From assembly GCF_002211285.1 (NCBI RefSeq), contig NZ_LOKX01000007.1, forward strand, positions 79,530 through 143,529: DNA of 64,000 nt. The letters are read 5' to 3'. The stretch is from Rhizobium sp. R635. GTDB lineage: Bacteria; Pseudomonadota; Alphaproteobacteria; Rhizobiales; Rhizobiaceae. A program made the translations under genes and the position numbers. Below, piece after piece: positions 52,341 to 61,373 of the stretch (its first letter is position 1; every line of letters starts with the position of its first letter). Under the pieces are notes generated by a model, which was not told the origin of the DNA, made no database searches, and was given only the letters and a program-made list of their open reading frames with translations.

Positions 52341-53190
52341 GCTGGAACGCGTCCCGGATCATCTCGGCGAGTTCGCGGATGGCTTCGGTGGAACGGTAGG
52401 TGCTGCGGCGGAGCACGACCTTCGAGGAATCGACCGGCGGGAAACCATCTTCGGCGGTCAGTTCCCGGCAGCCGGGCGGGATGCTGCTGCGGGAAAGTGT
52501 CGTCACGGCAAGGCCCGCGATCAGGGCATTCTTCAGTCCTGAACCCGTATCCGCGATGAAAGCGATGCGATAGTTGCGGCCGATCTGCTCCAACGACCGG
52601 AGCGCAAAATCACGTGACCAGGTGGAGTTGCGATAGGTTGCAATGGGGAGGGGATCGAGATCGTGCAGCCGGTGGACCATCGAGGTGACCCAGACTGTGG
52701 GATCGATGCAGATGACCTCACCTTTCGTCTGGTCGCTCCAGTCGAAAACGACGGCCAGATCGAGTTCGTCCCGCTCCAGAGCGGCAAGGTTGCGCGATGT
52801 ATAATCACAGGAGACAGTGACCTCGACGGCCGGGTGACGCACGGCAAAAGCCGCAAGCGCCGCCGGCAGCACCGTTTGGCTGTATTCCTCGGGAATTCCG
52901 ATGCGCACCGGCCCGTCCAGCGGCTTGCTGCGGATCGTCGCGGCGGCCTCGTTCAGGAGATCGATGACCCTGCGCGCATAGGGCACCAGCTGTATGCCCG
53001 GGCGCGTGAGTTGCACGCCGCGCGCGCCGCGCTCGAAGAGGGGCTCACCGATCGCCGCCTCGAGCCTCTTGATCTGTGTGCTGACGGCCGATTGCGTGCG
53101 CCCGATGCGCTGCGCGGCCGCGGAGAAGTTCGACGTCTCGGCAACGACCAGAAAGGTTCGCAGCAGGTCGCTTTCGATAGCCTCGTGCAT
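52315..53190 (-). CDS. LysR-family transcriptional regulator
   Basis: A 291-residue LTTR. The HTH is at the N terminus (LLRTFLVVAETSNFSAAAQRIGRTQSAVSTQIKRLEAAIGEPLFER), followed by a periplasmic-binding-like effector domain starting at VRIGIPEEYSQTVLP. The start is uncertain: ATG 53190 or ATG 53223, neither with a clear ribosome site. TTGACA at 53243-53248 could be a -35 element on this strand. It is divergent from the EamA transporter, which it probably controls. Confidence 0.88.
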   Translation of the reverse strand: MHEAIESDLLRTFLVVAETSNFSAAAQRIGRTQSAVSTQIKRLEAAIGEPLFERGARGVQLTRPGIQLVPYARRVIDLLNEAAATIRSKPLDGPVRIGIPEEYSQTVLPAALAAFAVRHPAVEVTVSCDYTSRNLAALERDELDLAVVFDWSDQTKGEVICIDPTVWVTSMVHRLHDLDPLPIATYRNSTWSRDFALRSLEQIGRNYRIAFIADTGSGLKNALIAGLAVTTLSRSSIPPGCRELTAEDGFPPVDSSKVVLRRSTYRSTEAIRELAEMIRDAFQPTSLPPMT

Positions 53191-53302
53191 TGGCAAGCCA
53201 TAGAAAAATTCGATGATAGCCATCACTACTATTCGTTTGTCTAATGTCAATTGCTGGCGCAGAAATGAGCGGCGTTCGACTTCCTTCTTTGAGACTATCC
53301 GC

Positions 53303-54208
53303 GTGACCATTGAAAATCCGGCCAGAGACCTCGCAGGCAGCGAGCACGAGAAGGGTGTGCTTCTCATCATTGCCGCGACCCTTGCCTGGAGCGCGAGCGG
53401 TGTTTACTCGCGGCTCCTGACCACCGACGTATGGACGGCGATCGCCTGGCGGTCGTTGTTCGGAGGCCTGTTTCTGCTGATCCCCTGTCTTTTCCTCGAA
53501 GGGGGCATCTCGCGGCGGCAATGGCGATCCGTCTTCCATCCATCGGGACTTGCGATGATCGCATGCCAGACTTTCAGTCAGGGATGCTTCATCGGGGCGC
53601 TTTACATGACCACCGTCGCCAATGTGACGATGATCTATGCGACGACGCCCTTCATCGCCGCGCTGTTCGGCTGGCTCATCCTCAAGGAGAGAGTGGCCAG
53701 GCGAACGATGATTGCCGGCGCCGTTTCCCTCTTCGGCGTCGGCATCATCGTCGCTTCGTCGATCGGCGGCGGCACGGGCTGGGGGGATCTGCTGGCGCTC
53801 GGCATGACGGCCTCCTTCGCGCTCGTCATCATCATTCCGCGCATCAGCCCCGAGGTGCCGAGCCTGCCGCCGACCGTCGTCAGCGCTTTCCTCACTCTCG
53901 TCATCTTCGCGCCCTTCGGCTCGGTCGGCTCGCTCGACCTGCACAACTGGATCGTCCTTGCCGCCTTCGGCGCGACCAACTTCTCGCTGGCACTGGTGCT
54001 CTTCCTTGCCGGAGCAAAGCGGATGCCGCCGGCCGAAGCCGCGCTGATCGGCACGATGGAAATCGTACTCACGCCCTTCTGGGTTTGGCTGCTGTTTTCC
54101 GAGCAGCCGCCCGTCGCCACCTATTTTGGCGGCGCGATCATCATCGGAGCCGTGTTCTGGCACACGGCTGTAGACGCCAAGCGCAGCCGGCGGTCGCGCG
54201 GTGGCTAA
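53303..54208 (+). CDS. EamA/DMT-family permease
   Basis: A 301-residue protein with ten hydrophobic helices in two EamA repeats. The first begins KGVLLIIAATLAWSASGVYSRLL and includes TTVANVTMIYATTPFIAALFGWLILKE. The second includes KRMPPAEAALIGTMEIVLTPFWVWLLFSEQPP. It exports or imports small metabolites; the substrate is unknown. The GTG start at 53303 leaves a short cytosolic N terminus. It is divergent from the LysR gene. Confidence 0.85.
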   Translation: MTIENPARDLAGSEHEKGVLLIIAATLAWSASGVYSRLLTTDVWTAIAWRSLFGGLFLLIPCLFLEGGISRRQWRSVFHPSGLAMIACQTFSQGCFIGALYMTTVANVTMIYATTPFIAALFGWLILKERVARRTMIAGAVSLFGVGIIVASSIGGGTGWGDLLALGMTASFALVIIIPRISPEVPSLPPTVVSAFLTLVIFAPFGSVGSLDLHNWIVLAAFGATNFSLALVLFLAGAKRMPPAEAALIGTMEIVLTPFWVWLLFSEQPPVATYFGGAIIIGAVFWHTAVDAKRSRRSRGG

Positions 54209-54371
54209 AACCCTGCGATCAATTCTTTGAAGCGATCGGAAAACCGCCCTATTCCGGGACAAAATCATTCTCTCGAGCCGCCAGCCGCTGCCGCTTGGCC
54301 GACTGTCGTCTTTGAGTTGCACCCATGTCGTTTTTTCGGGCGCTGTTTTCCGCCGGGCATGGTTTGTTTGT

Positions 54372-54548
54372 CGTGTTCAAGGCGCCGCCTCGCAGGCTGG
54401 CGACATGAACCATTGGGAGGCCGGTTCAAAGCCGGTGCTGCCCCGCAACGGTAGAAGAACTGAAATCCTCAAGGCAATCGCCGGATAGACATCCGGAAAG
54501 ATATCGAGATGGATCGAAAGGAGGTTCTGGAGCCCGAAACCAGCTCTT
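54372..54548 (+). ncRNA. cobalamin riboswitch (AdoCbl/B12 aptamer) upstream of fdhA
   Basis: The core reads GGGAG (54415-54419), then a GCCGG/CCGGT stem with a 7-base loop (54420-54436). GCTGCCCCGCAACGGTA (54437-54453) follows, close to the invariant CUGCCCCCGCAACUGUA of cobalamin aptamers. A CCGGAT-AGAC-ATCCGG hairpin (54481-54496) comes next. The 3' B12-box-like AGCCCGAAACCAGC (54531-54544) matches the AGYCMGxAxACCxGC consensus with one base missing. The element is 37 per cent of the 560-base gap between the EamA gene and fdhA. The 54209-54371 part of that gap shows nothing recognisable. About 220 bases separate it from the fdhA start, room for an expression platform. Confidence 0.85.
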
Positions 54549-54768
54549 TGCGCAGCAGATCTACGGATTGCGGCGGGCGATGACGAGCGGAACGACAGGC
54601 CAAACCTATCGTGCTCAGTCCTCTCCTCCATCCTGCCTATCTGCGAAATTCGAGTATCGCCCGATGCGGCGTTGTGAATACCGGGCTGCAAAGGAGGCAG
54701 GCCGGAGGAAAGGATTGCCGTCGACTGCATCGGTTGCAGCCCGAGGCATCAAACAATGGGAGGAATCC

Positions 54769-55959
54769 ATGAGCAAGAATAGAGGCGTCGTCTATCTCCG
54801 GCCGGGCAAGGTCGAAGTCCGCGACATCGACGATCCGAAGCTGGAAGCGCCGGACGGCCGCCGCATCGAGCACGGCGTCATCCTGAAGGTGATATCGACC
54901 AACATCTGCGGTTCCGACCAGCACATGGTCCGCGGCCGCACGACGGCGATGCCGGGCCTGGTCCTCGGCCACGAAATCACCGGCGAGATCATCGAGAAAG
55001 GCGTCGACGTCGAGATGCTCGACATCGGCGATATCGTCTCGGTGCCCTTCAACGTCGCCTGCGGCCGTTGCCGCTGCTGCAAATCCCAGGATACCGGCGT
55101 CTGCCTGACGGTGAACCCGGCGCGTGCCGGCGGCGCCTACGGCTATGTCGACATGGGCGGCTGGATCGGCGGACAGGCGCGTTACGTCACCATTCCCTAC
55201 GCAGATTTCAACCTCCTGAAGATCCCGGATCGGGACAAGGCCATGGCGAAGATCCGCGATCTCACCATGCTTTCCGACATCCTGCCCACCGGCTTCCACG
55301 GCGCAGTGCGCGCGGGCGTCGGAGTCGGCTCGACCGTTTACGTCGCCGGCGCCGGCCCGGTCGGTCTCGCCGCTGCGGCTTCGGCCCGCATCCTCGGCGC
55401 TGCCGTCGTCATGATCGGCGATTTCAACAAGGACCGTCTGGCCCATGCTGCCAAGGTCGGCTTCGAACCGATCGACCTGTCCCAGAGCGACCGCCTTGGC
55501 GATATGATCGCCCAGGTCGTCGGCACGAATGAAGTGGACAGCGCCATCGACGCCGTCGGCTTCGAGGCACGCGGCCACTCGGGCGGCGAACAGCCGGCGA
55601 TCGTGCTCAACCAGATGATGGAGATCACCCGCGCCGCAGGTTCGATCGGTATTCCCGGCCTCTACGTGACCGAAGATCCGGGCGCCGTCGACAATGCCGC
55701 CAAGCACGGCAATCTCTCGCTCCGTTTCGGCCTCGGCTGGGCCAAGGCACAGTCCTTCCACACCGGCCAGACGCCGGTGCTGAAGTACAATCGCCAGCTC
55801 ATGCAGGCGATCCTCCACGACCGGCTGCCGATCGCCGATATCGTCAACGCCAAGGTCATCCCGCTTGACGATGCCGTTCAGGGCTATGAGAGCTTCGACC
55901 ACGGAGCAGCGACGAAATTCGTCCTCGATCCGCATGGAGAGGTCGCGAAAGCCGCCTGA
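54769..55959 (+). CDS. fdhA: glutathione-independent formaldehyde dehydrogenase
   Basis: A 396-residue zinc-dependent dehydrogenase of the FdhA type. The catalytic zinc site is STNICGSDQHMVRG with GHEITGE. Structural cysteines lie in CGRCRCCKSQDTGVCL. The NAD motif is VAGAGPVGLAAAASARILG. Family-specific segments are GGAYGYVDMGGWIGGQARYVTIPYADFNLLKIPD, SAIDAVGFEARGHSG and KAQSFHTGQTPVLKYNRQLM. It oxidises formaldehyde to formate with NAD, without glutathione. GGAGG lies five bases before the ATG. It is the only gene downstream of the cobalamin riboswitch. Confidence 0.93.
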   Translation: MSKNRGVVYLRPGKVEVRDIDDPKLEAPDGRRIEHGVILKVISTNICGSDQHMVRGRTTAMPGLVLGHEITGEIIEKGVDVEMLDIGDIVSVPFNVACGRCRCCKSQDTGVCLTVNPARAGGAYGYVDMGGWIGGQARYVTIPYADFNLLKIPDRDKAMAKIRDLTMLSDILPTGFHGAVRAGVGVGSTVYVAGAGPVGLAAAASARILGAAVVMIGDFNKDRLAHAAKVGFEPIDLSQSDRLGDMIAQVVGTNEVDSAIDAVGFEARGHSGGEQPAIVLNQMMEITRAAGSIGIPGLYVTEDPGAVDNAAKHGNLSLRFGLGWAKAQSFHTGQTPVLKYNRQLMQAILHDRLPIADIVNAKVIPLDDAVQGYESFDHGAATKFVLDPHGEVAKAA

Positions 55960-55976
55960 CGCGTCAGGATGAAACA

Positions 55977-56003
55977 GAGATGGCCGGACGAACCGGCCAT
56001 CTC
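55977..56003. terminator. hairpin terminator between fdhA and convergent binding-protein gene
   Basis: GAGATGGCCGG and CCGGCCATCTC form an 11-base-pair stem with loop ACGAA, 17 bases after the fdhA stop and 28 bases from the convergent gene's stop. There is no strong T run on either side. Confidence 0.7.
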
Positions 56004-56031
56004 ACGACAATCGCGAAAATGCGCTCGGCAA

Positions 56032-56835
56032 TTACTGGATGCTGAACGGAAAATACTTCGCGTTGATCATGTCGTAAGTCCCGTTTTCCTTGATCGTCTT
56101 CAAGGCTGCGTTCAGGCGGGCAAGACGTTCGCTATCATCGAGACGCACCGCAATTCCGGCGCCCTCGCCAAAGTGGGTGACGTCGAGCAGATCCGGACCC
56201 TTGAACTCGCAGCAACTTCCCGCCTTCGTGTTCGCGATCCAGTCGTAGATGGCGAGCTTATCCTCCAGGATGATGTCGACGCTGCCATCCGCCAGTCCTT
56301 TGTAGAGTTCCGGCGAAGAGCGGAAAACCGTCTTCTTCATGTCGGGATACAGATCATTGGCATAGGATTCCTGCGCCGTCGACGAGGTCACGCCGAGATT
56401 TTTATCGCTCAGGGCGGCGGGGCTGACATCGCTGATCGGCGAATCCTTGCGAGCGATGAACACCGACGGGCTGGCATAGTATTTTTCGGTGAAGGCGACC
56501 TTCTGCCGCCGCTCGAGGCTCATCGACATGGACGAGATGATCGCATCGTATTTCTTGCCGACGAGATCGGGGATCATGTCGTCCCACTTCTCGATGATGA
56601 ACTGGCATTCGAACTTGCCGACGTCGCAGAGCGCATTGGCAATATCGATGTCGAAGCCTTGAAGCTTGTTGTTGGCATCGAGGTAATTGAAGGGCGGAAA
56701 CGCCCCTTCGACGGCAACCCGCATCGGCATGGCATCCTGCGCAACAGCCTTGAGCGGCAAAGTCGCGGCCAGGATGGCGCCCACGCCGACCATCAGCGTT
56801 GCGCGCAATTTGGTCTGGATGGATCTGCGCATCAT
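56032..56835 (-). CDS. amino-acid-type ABC substrate-binding protein (family 3), orphan
   Basis: A 267-residue periplasmic protein. The signal peptide runs RATLMVGVGAILAATLPLKAVAQ, with cleavage after AVAQ. The mature protein shows the SBP_bac_3 pattern MRVAVEGAFPPFNYLDANNKLQGFDIDIANALC, WDDMIPDLVGKKYDAIISSMS and LADGSVDIILEDKLAIYDWI. Members bind lysine/arginine/ornithine, octopine or related cationic amino acids. No permease or ATPase gene is adjacent, so it must share a transporter encoded elsewhere or act in sensing. Start codons ATG 56835 or 56832. Confidence 0.9.
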   Translation of the reverse strand: MMRRSIQTKLRATLMVGVGAILAATLPLKAVAQDAMPMRVAVEGAFPPFNYLDANNKLQGFDIDIANALCDVGKFECQFIIEKWDDMIPDLVGKKYDAIISSMSMSLERRQKVAFTEKYYASPSVFIARKDSPISDVSPAALSDKNLGVTSSTAQESYANDLYPDMKKTVFRSSPELYKGLADGSVDIILEDKLAIYDWIANTKAGSCCEFKGPDLLDVTHFGEGAGIAVRLDDSERLARLNAALKTIKENGTYDMINAKYFPFSIQ

Positions 56836-56984
56836 TGTCCGGCTCCCTCACACATAGTCGATCGTTCCCAATAGTGAGCATTAGCCTTTAATTCTACGTG
56901 AACGCTTCTTTGTTACCGTCGACGGCAGCGTTAATTTTGTTTTGGTGATTGCGCCCTAGTCTAGCGGTGTTTAGGGGTCTGCGC

Positions 56985-59327
56985 TTGCATATCGTTCTTC
57001 CCTCCAGCTCCAATACGTTTCAGAAGTCCTGGATCGCTTCGGGGAGAATCCTTTTTCTGATCGCCATCAGCGGGCTCGGCGCGATTGGGCTCGTCGTGCT
57101 CTCGGCGCTCTGGGCCGGAACCGAAAGCGACGCCGCGGCTCTCGACCGGCAAAGGCAGCTCGTCAATGCCCGGCTGAGGGAACAGGTCGATCAGGTCGCC
57201 CATGTCATCGGCCAGGTGGCGAACGGCTATCTTGCGACGAACCGCGCCTATCCCCGGCCAAGCGGAGGCTCCTCCACTCTCGACAGTGTTTTGTCGGCAG
57301 CAGCCGGAAGCGCGATCAGCCAGACGGCAATGTCCGCCTTCGGCTACGACCAGGCTTTTGTCGTCGACGAAAAAGCCGAGCTGATCATGCTGACGGACGC
57401 CCAGACGGAAAAACGCTATCGCTGGATGAAGCCTCTCTTCCTGCCGCTCCTGCGCGATGCCCGTCTGGCCGCAAGCCAAACGCCGGCTTCACCGGAAAGC
57501 CTTTCCGCCGGTTCGCCGCCTTCCAACCATGGGCTGGCCAACCTGATGCGGCTGGAAGGCCGACCGACGATCGTCGGGGTGGCGCCGATCACCGAAGCCT
57601 ATCACGGGCAGCAGCCGATGCGGCAGTTCCTGATCGCCGTGCGGTTCCTCGACGGGGCGGCGCTGGACCAGTTGAGCCGGGAACAGGGCCTCAACGGCGC
57701 CCGCTTCGCGCGGACCGCCGATCCCGACGAAGACGAAGTCGCATTCCAGATCGACGCGACGGCAAACGGCGAACCGATCGGCTTCATCGTATGGCGGCCC
57801 GACCTTCCAGGTTCGCGAGTGATCGGCCGATTGATGCCGGCGCTTTCGATTGCCGCCTTCGTCATCGCAATTCTGTTTTCGGTCCTGCTCGTGCGGCTGC
57901 GAAGCAGTCTCGGCGAATTGAGGAAAAGCGAACTCCATGCAAGACAGCTCGCCTTGCATGATGTGCTGACCGGTCTTCCCAATCGCGCCTTGTTCGCGAT
58001 GCGGTTCGAGGAGTGCCTGGCTCAAACGCGGAATTCGACCGAGCGTTCGGCGGTCGCGCTTCTCGATCTCGACCGGTTCAAAGCGGTGAACGATACGTTC
58101 GGCCACGCCGCCGGCGACGAGCTGATCAGGATTGCGGCGGACCGTATCCGCTCCGTGCTTCGCCCCGGCGATACCCTGGCCCGGCTTGGCGGAGACGAAT
58201 TCGCCGTGCTTCTCCGCGGCATCAAGGATCACGACAAGATTCTGCCGGCAATCTGCCAGGCGATCGTCGCCGAACTTGCCAAACCCTTCCCGCTGTTGCA
58301 CGGCGAAGCGGTCGCACGCGTCGGCGGCTCGATCGGTGTAACCGTCGTGCCGGACGCCGGACGGAATGCCGACGATATCATGCGTTATGCCGACGTCGCG
58401 CTCTACGAGGCAAAGATGGGCGGGAGAGGCCAATGGCGCATCTATTCGCCGTCGATGGACGGCGGCAGGAATGCGCGCGACATTCTCAAGAACGAATTGC
58501 GGGAAGTCCTGGCCGCCGGCACGAACTCATCGGCGAACGGTGCGCCGCTCGATCCGAACAAGCCGGATTTCGGGTCGCTTGAGGTCCATTATCAGGCGGT
58601 CCACCGCGCCGAGCAGGGATTTCAGGCATCGGGCACGGAAGCTCTGGTGCGCTGGCGTCACAGTCAGCGCGGACTGCTGATGCCTGCAAGCTTCATTCCC
58701 GCGGCAGAAGAGGGCGGACTTATCGACGCGCTCGGCTTCTGGGTCTTGCGCGAAGCCTGCAAAGCTGCCAGCAGCTGGCCGGAAAACACTTTCGTCGCGG
58801 TCAACGTGTCTCCTTCCCAGCTGAGACGGCCGAATTTCGGCGAGGAGGTTTTTGCCGTGCTGCAGGAGAGCGGGCTCTCGCCATCGCGGCTTGAACTCGA
58901 ACTCACCGAGTCCTCGCTCATCGAGGACAACTCGGAAATTTACACGGTGCTGAAGTCGCTGCGCAGCCGGGGGGTGCAGATTTCGCTCGACGATTTCGGA
59001 ACCGGCTATTCAAGCCTCAGCCATCTCATGCGCTTCGATATCGACCGGATCAAGATCGATCGCTCCTTCGTCTCGATGCTCGGCACGAAAGCCAACGGGG
59101 CAGCCATCATCGGCGCCATCGTCGCGCTCAGCCGCAACCTCGCCATCTCGACGACGGCCGAAGGGGTTGAAACCGAATATCAACGCGATTTCCTGGCCGC
59201 CCTCGGCTGCACCGATCTCCAGGGCTATTTCTTCTCCAGGCCGGTTCCCCTTCACGAACTCAACTGCTTCCAGGATGCCGGGAGTACCGCCGGTTCCCCT
59301 GTGAACGCTCCGAAAGCCATCGCATGA
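56985..59327 (+). CDS. membrane GGDEF-EAL protein (bifunctional cyclic-di-GMP enzyme)
   Basis: A 780-residue protein. TM1 lies at about 15-40. A periplasmic CHASE4-like sensor spans about 40-280 (AFGYDQAFVVDEKAELIMLTD), and TM2 lies at about 285-307. A GGDEF domain spans ~330-490 with an intact GGDEF motif and an RPGD inhibitory site five residues upstream. An EAL domain spans ~515-765 with EALVRW, NVSPSQL, ELTESSL, DDFGTGYSS, IKIDRSF and AEGVET; all metal and catalytic residues I can place are present. I chose the TTG at 56985, seven bases after AGGGG. An earlier TTG at 56949 lacks a ribosome site. Probably able both to make and degrade cyclic-di-GMP. Confidence 0.92.
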   Translation: MHIVLPSSSNTFQKSWIASGRILFLIAISGLGAIGLVVLSALWAGTESDAAALDRQRQLVNARLREQVDQVAHVIGQVANGYLATNRAYPRPSGGSSTLDSVLSAAAGSAISQTAMSAFGYDQAFVVDEKAELIMLTDAQTEKRYRWMKPLFLPLLRDARLAASQTPASPESLSAGSPPSNHGLANLMRLEGRPTIVGVAPITEAYHGQQPMRQFLIAVRFLDGAALDQLSREQGLNGARFARTADPDEDEVAFQIDATANGEPIGFIVWRPDLPGSRVIGRLMPALSIAAFVIAILFSVLLVRLRSSLGELRKSELHARQLALHDVLTGLPNRALFAMRFEECLAQTRNSTERSAVALLDLDRFKAVNDTFGHAAGDELIRIAADRIRSVLRPGDTLARLGGDEFAVLLRGIKDHDKILPAICQAIVAELAKPFPLLHGEAVARVGGSIGVTVVPDAGRNADDIMRYADVALYEAKMGGRGQWRIYSPSMDGGRNARDILKNELREVLAAGTNSSANGAPLDPNKPDFGSLEVHYQAVHRAEQGFQASGTEALVRWRHSQRGLLMPASFIPAAEEGGLIDALGFWVLREACKAASSWPENTFVAVNVSPSQLRRPNFGEEVFAVLQESGLSPSRLELELTESSLIEDNSEIYTVLKSLRSRGVQISLDDFGTGYSSLSHLMRFDIDRIKIDRSFVSMLGTKANGAAIIGAIVALSRNLAISTTAEGVETEYQRDFLAALGCTDLQGYFFSRPVPLHELNCFQDAGSTAGSPVNAPKAIA

Positions 59328-59398
59328 ATGGCTTTTGACCTCGCCCGATCGCGGAACTTTCCCTCCTGAGAGCGGTTAGCGCCGTCATGGAGGATGCA

Positions 59399-59983
59399 AT
59401 GGGCGAGATCGGGGAGTGGCGGCACCTCTGTGTCGACATGCAGCGGATGTTTTCCGAAGATACGCCGTGGCATGTCCCCTGGATGGCGCGGGTCTCTCCC
59501 CAGATCGAGGAACTTGCCGGCCGGCACCCCTCTCAAACGATCTTTACCCGCTTCGTGCCGCCAGAGCGTCCGGACGAGATGCCGGGAAAGTGGCGGGATT
59601 ATTACCGGAAATGGTGGATGATGACCGGCGAGCATCTGCCGCGCGGCCTCGTCGATCTGGCTCCGTCGCTCGCCGCGCTGGTTCCGCCGGCAAGACACTT
59701 CGACAAACGCACCTATTCTCCCTGGATCGGCGGCCGGCTTCACGCGGTCCTGCAGTCGGATCGGGTCGACACACTCGTTATCACTGGCGGCGAAACGGAT
59801 GTCTGCGTGCTCGCCACGACGCTCGGGGCGATCGATCTCGGCTATCGCGTCATCGTGCTGAAGGACGCCGTCTGCAGCAGCGCCGACGACACCTATGATG
59901 CATCGCTCGAACTTCTGCACGATCGGTTTTCCGTGCAGCTCGAACTCATGGAGACAGAAGAGTTTCTGCGTGGCCTCGGTTGA
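59399..59983 (+). CDS. isochorismatase-family cysteine hydrolase
   Basis: A 194-residue hydrolase. The triad Asp is in HLCVDMQRMF, Lys in HFDKRTYSPW, and the nucleophile Cys in GGETDVCVLATTLGAIDLGYRV, following the usual cis-peptide context. Members cleave amides such as nicotinamide, carbamoyl sarcosine or isochorismate; no substrate can be chosen. I took the ATG at 59399 because GGAGG stands five bases before it; an ATG at 59387 lies upstream of that site. It stands 71 bases after the GGDEF-EAL gene. Convergent with the GlxA-type regulator. Confidence 0.88.
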   Translation: MGEIGEWRHLCVDMQRMFSEDTPWHVPWMARVSPQIEELAGRHPSQTIFTRFVPPERPDEMPGKWRDYYRKWWMMTGEHLPRGLVDLAPSLAALVPPARHFDKRTYSPWIGGRLHAVLQSDRVDTLVITGGETDVCVLATTLGAIDLGYRVIVLKDAVCSSADDTYDASLELLHDRFSVQLELMETEEFLRGLG

Positions 59984-60008
59984 GCGGCCAGCCGCGGGAC
60001 CGCGGCTC

Positions 60009-61034
60009 TCAGCGCACCCCGAGTTCACGATGCGATCTGCGCAATTTTGCGGGCGTGACGTGATAGGTACGCCTGAACCAGTTCACCAGATGGGCGCAAT
60101 CGGTAAACCCGCATTCATAGGCGATCTGGGCGATGGAGCGATCGCTGTTGAGCACCATCCACTTCGCGGCTTTCAAGCGCATCCCGCGCCAATATTCGCC
60201 GGGAGCGGCCTGCAGATGCTTGCGGAAAAGCCGGGAAAGCTCCCGCTCCGATGTACCGACGCTTGCCGCGATGTCGGCGACCGAACAAAGCTCATACATC
60301 TTCTGCCGCATCAGCCCTATCGCATTGGCGACGCGGCGGTCTGCGCACTTCACGCCGAGATCGGGTTCTTCGACGGCTCCTTGCCGGTCGAAACCGTGAT
60401 CGCCGAGAAGGTAGTGAAACGCCTTGTGCGCACGGGACTCCCCGCAGGCGTTCGACACCAGATACATTGCGAGCTGTATCGAGGCCAATCCGCCCGGACA
60501 GGTGATGATGTTGCCATCGACCACGACCGGCCGGTCGGTGATGGGAGTGATGTCAGGGAAATTCTGACGCAGCAGCCCCGCCAATGTGAAATGGACCGCG
60601 CATCTCTTTCCCTCAAGCAGGCCCGCCTCGGCCAGCACGAAGCTTCCTGAACAGTTGCCGGCAACCGGCACGCCTCTGCGGGCAGCCGCGGTGACGAAGT
60701 CGTAAAGTTCCGGTGGAACCTTCTGATCGGCATGGAGAATGCCTCCGTGCACGACGATGAAGTCATAGTCGCCGGGGTTTCCATACGTCCTGCCCGGTGT
60801 CAGTTCCAGGCCGCAGCTCGATCGCACCGGATCGAGATTGTGCGACAGCAGCTCCCAATCACAGTAGATCCGACGGCTGAAGTCGCTTTCGTCACCAGCT
60901 AGCCTGAGAAAGTCGGTGAAGCAGGCAAGCGGCATCAGCGTGAAGTTCGGCGTCGCCACGATCCCCACCCTGAGCGGGCAGCTTATATCAGGCGCAGGCT
61001 TGCTTGGCCCCGATTGGGAATAGTCGCGCTGCAA
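60009..61034 (-). CDS. GlxA-type AraC-family regulator (GATase1 domain + HTH)
   Basis: A 341-residue regulator. The DJ-1/PfpI-like domain (~20-190) contains a Cys nucleophile-like elbow (VAGNCSGSFVLAEAGLLEGKRCAVHF) and YDFIVVHGG. The C-terminal AraC HTH pair (~240-330) has VADIASVGTS-like and SIAQIAYECGFTDCAHLVNWFRRTYHVTPAKLRR segments. The start is TTG at 61034, eight bases after GGAGG. It is divergent from the flavoprotein gene at 61374, which is its probable target. The group includes GbdR-like activators of betaine metabolism, but its effector is not evident. Confidence 0.87.
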   Translation of the reverse strand: MQRDYSQSGPSKPAPDISCPLRVGIVATPNFTLMPLACFTDFLRLAGDESDFSRRIYCDWELLSHNLDPVRSSCGLELTPGRTYGNPGDYDFIVVHGGILHADQKVPPELYDFVTAAARRGVPVAGNCSGSFVLAEAGLLEGKRCAVHFTLAGLLRQNFPDITPITDRPVVVDGNIITCPGGLASIQLAMYLVSNACGESRAHKAFHYLLGDHGFDRQGAVEEPDLGVKCADRRVANAIGLMRQKMYELCSVADIAASVGTSERELSRLFRKHLQAAPGEYWRGMRLKAAKWMVLNSDRSIAQIAYECGFTDCAHLVNWFRRTYHVTPAKLRRSHRELGVR

Positions 61035-61373
61035 GCGAAGGTCCTCCGGGCCATCGAAATTGTCCTAAACGTACAATACGGCGGCGACCAAGACAAATAT
61101 CATCGATTTCGCATCGATCGGCACGGGAAGCGAGCATTCCACGCAGACGTGTCAAAAGCACAAACAGGGGAACACAATGAAGAACCTTGTTGTCATGCAG
61201 GTAAGTTCACCCCTGTCGATCCGATCGGCACGCGCAGGATTGTAGATATAGGACCAGCACCATCCGATGGCGGCGACCAAGATCGGTTCATACCGAAATT
61301 CATTACCAACACTCGTCCAGCGCGGGCGCATCCATGGACACATCGAACCGCAGAACCGATATCGGGATTCAAG
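61035..61373. other. 339-base divergent regulatory region with a 14-base direct repeat and tiny ORF
   Basis: GGCGGCGACCAAGA occurs at 61080-61093 and again at 61269-61282. A 22-codon frame (61177-61245, beginning MKNLVVMQVSS) has GGGG before its ATG but no recognisable family; it may be a leader peptide or a gene remnant. The frame of the downstream flavoprotein is open throughout the region but has no protein character there. Confidence 0.4.
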
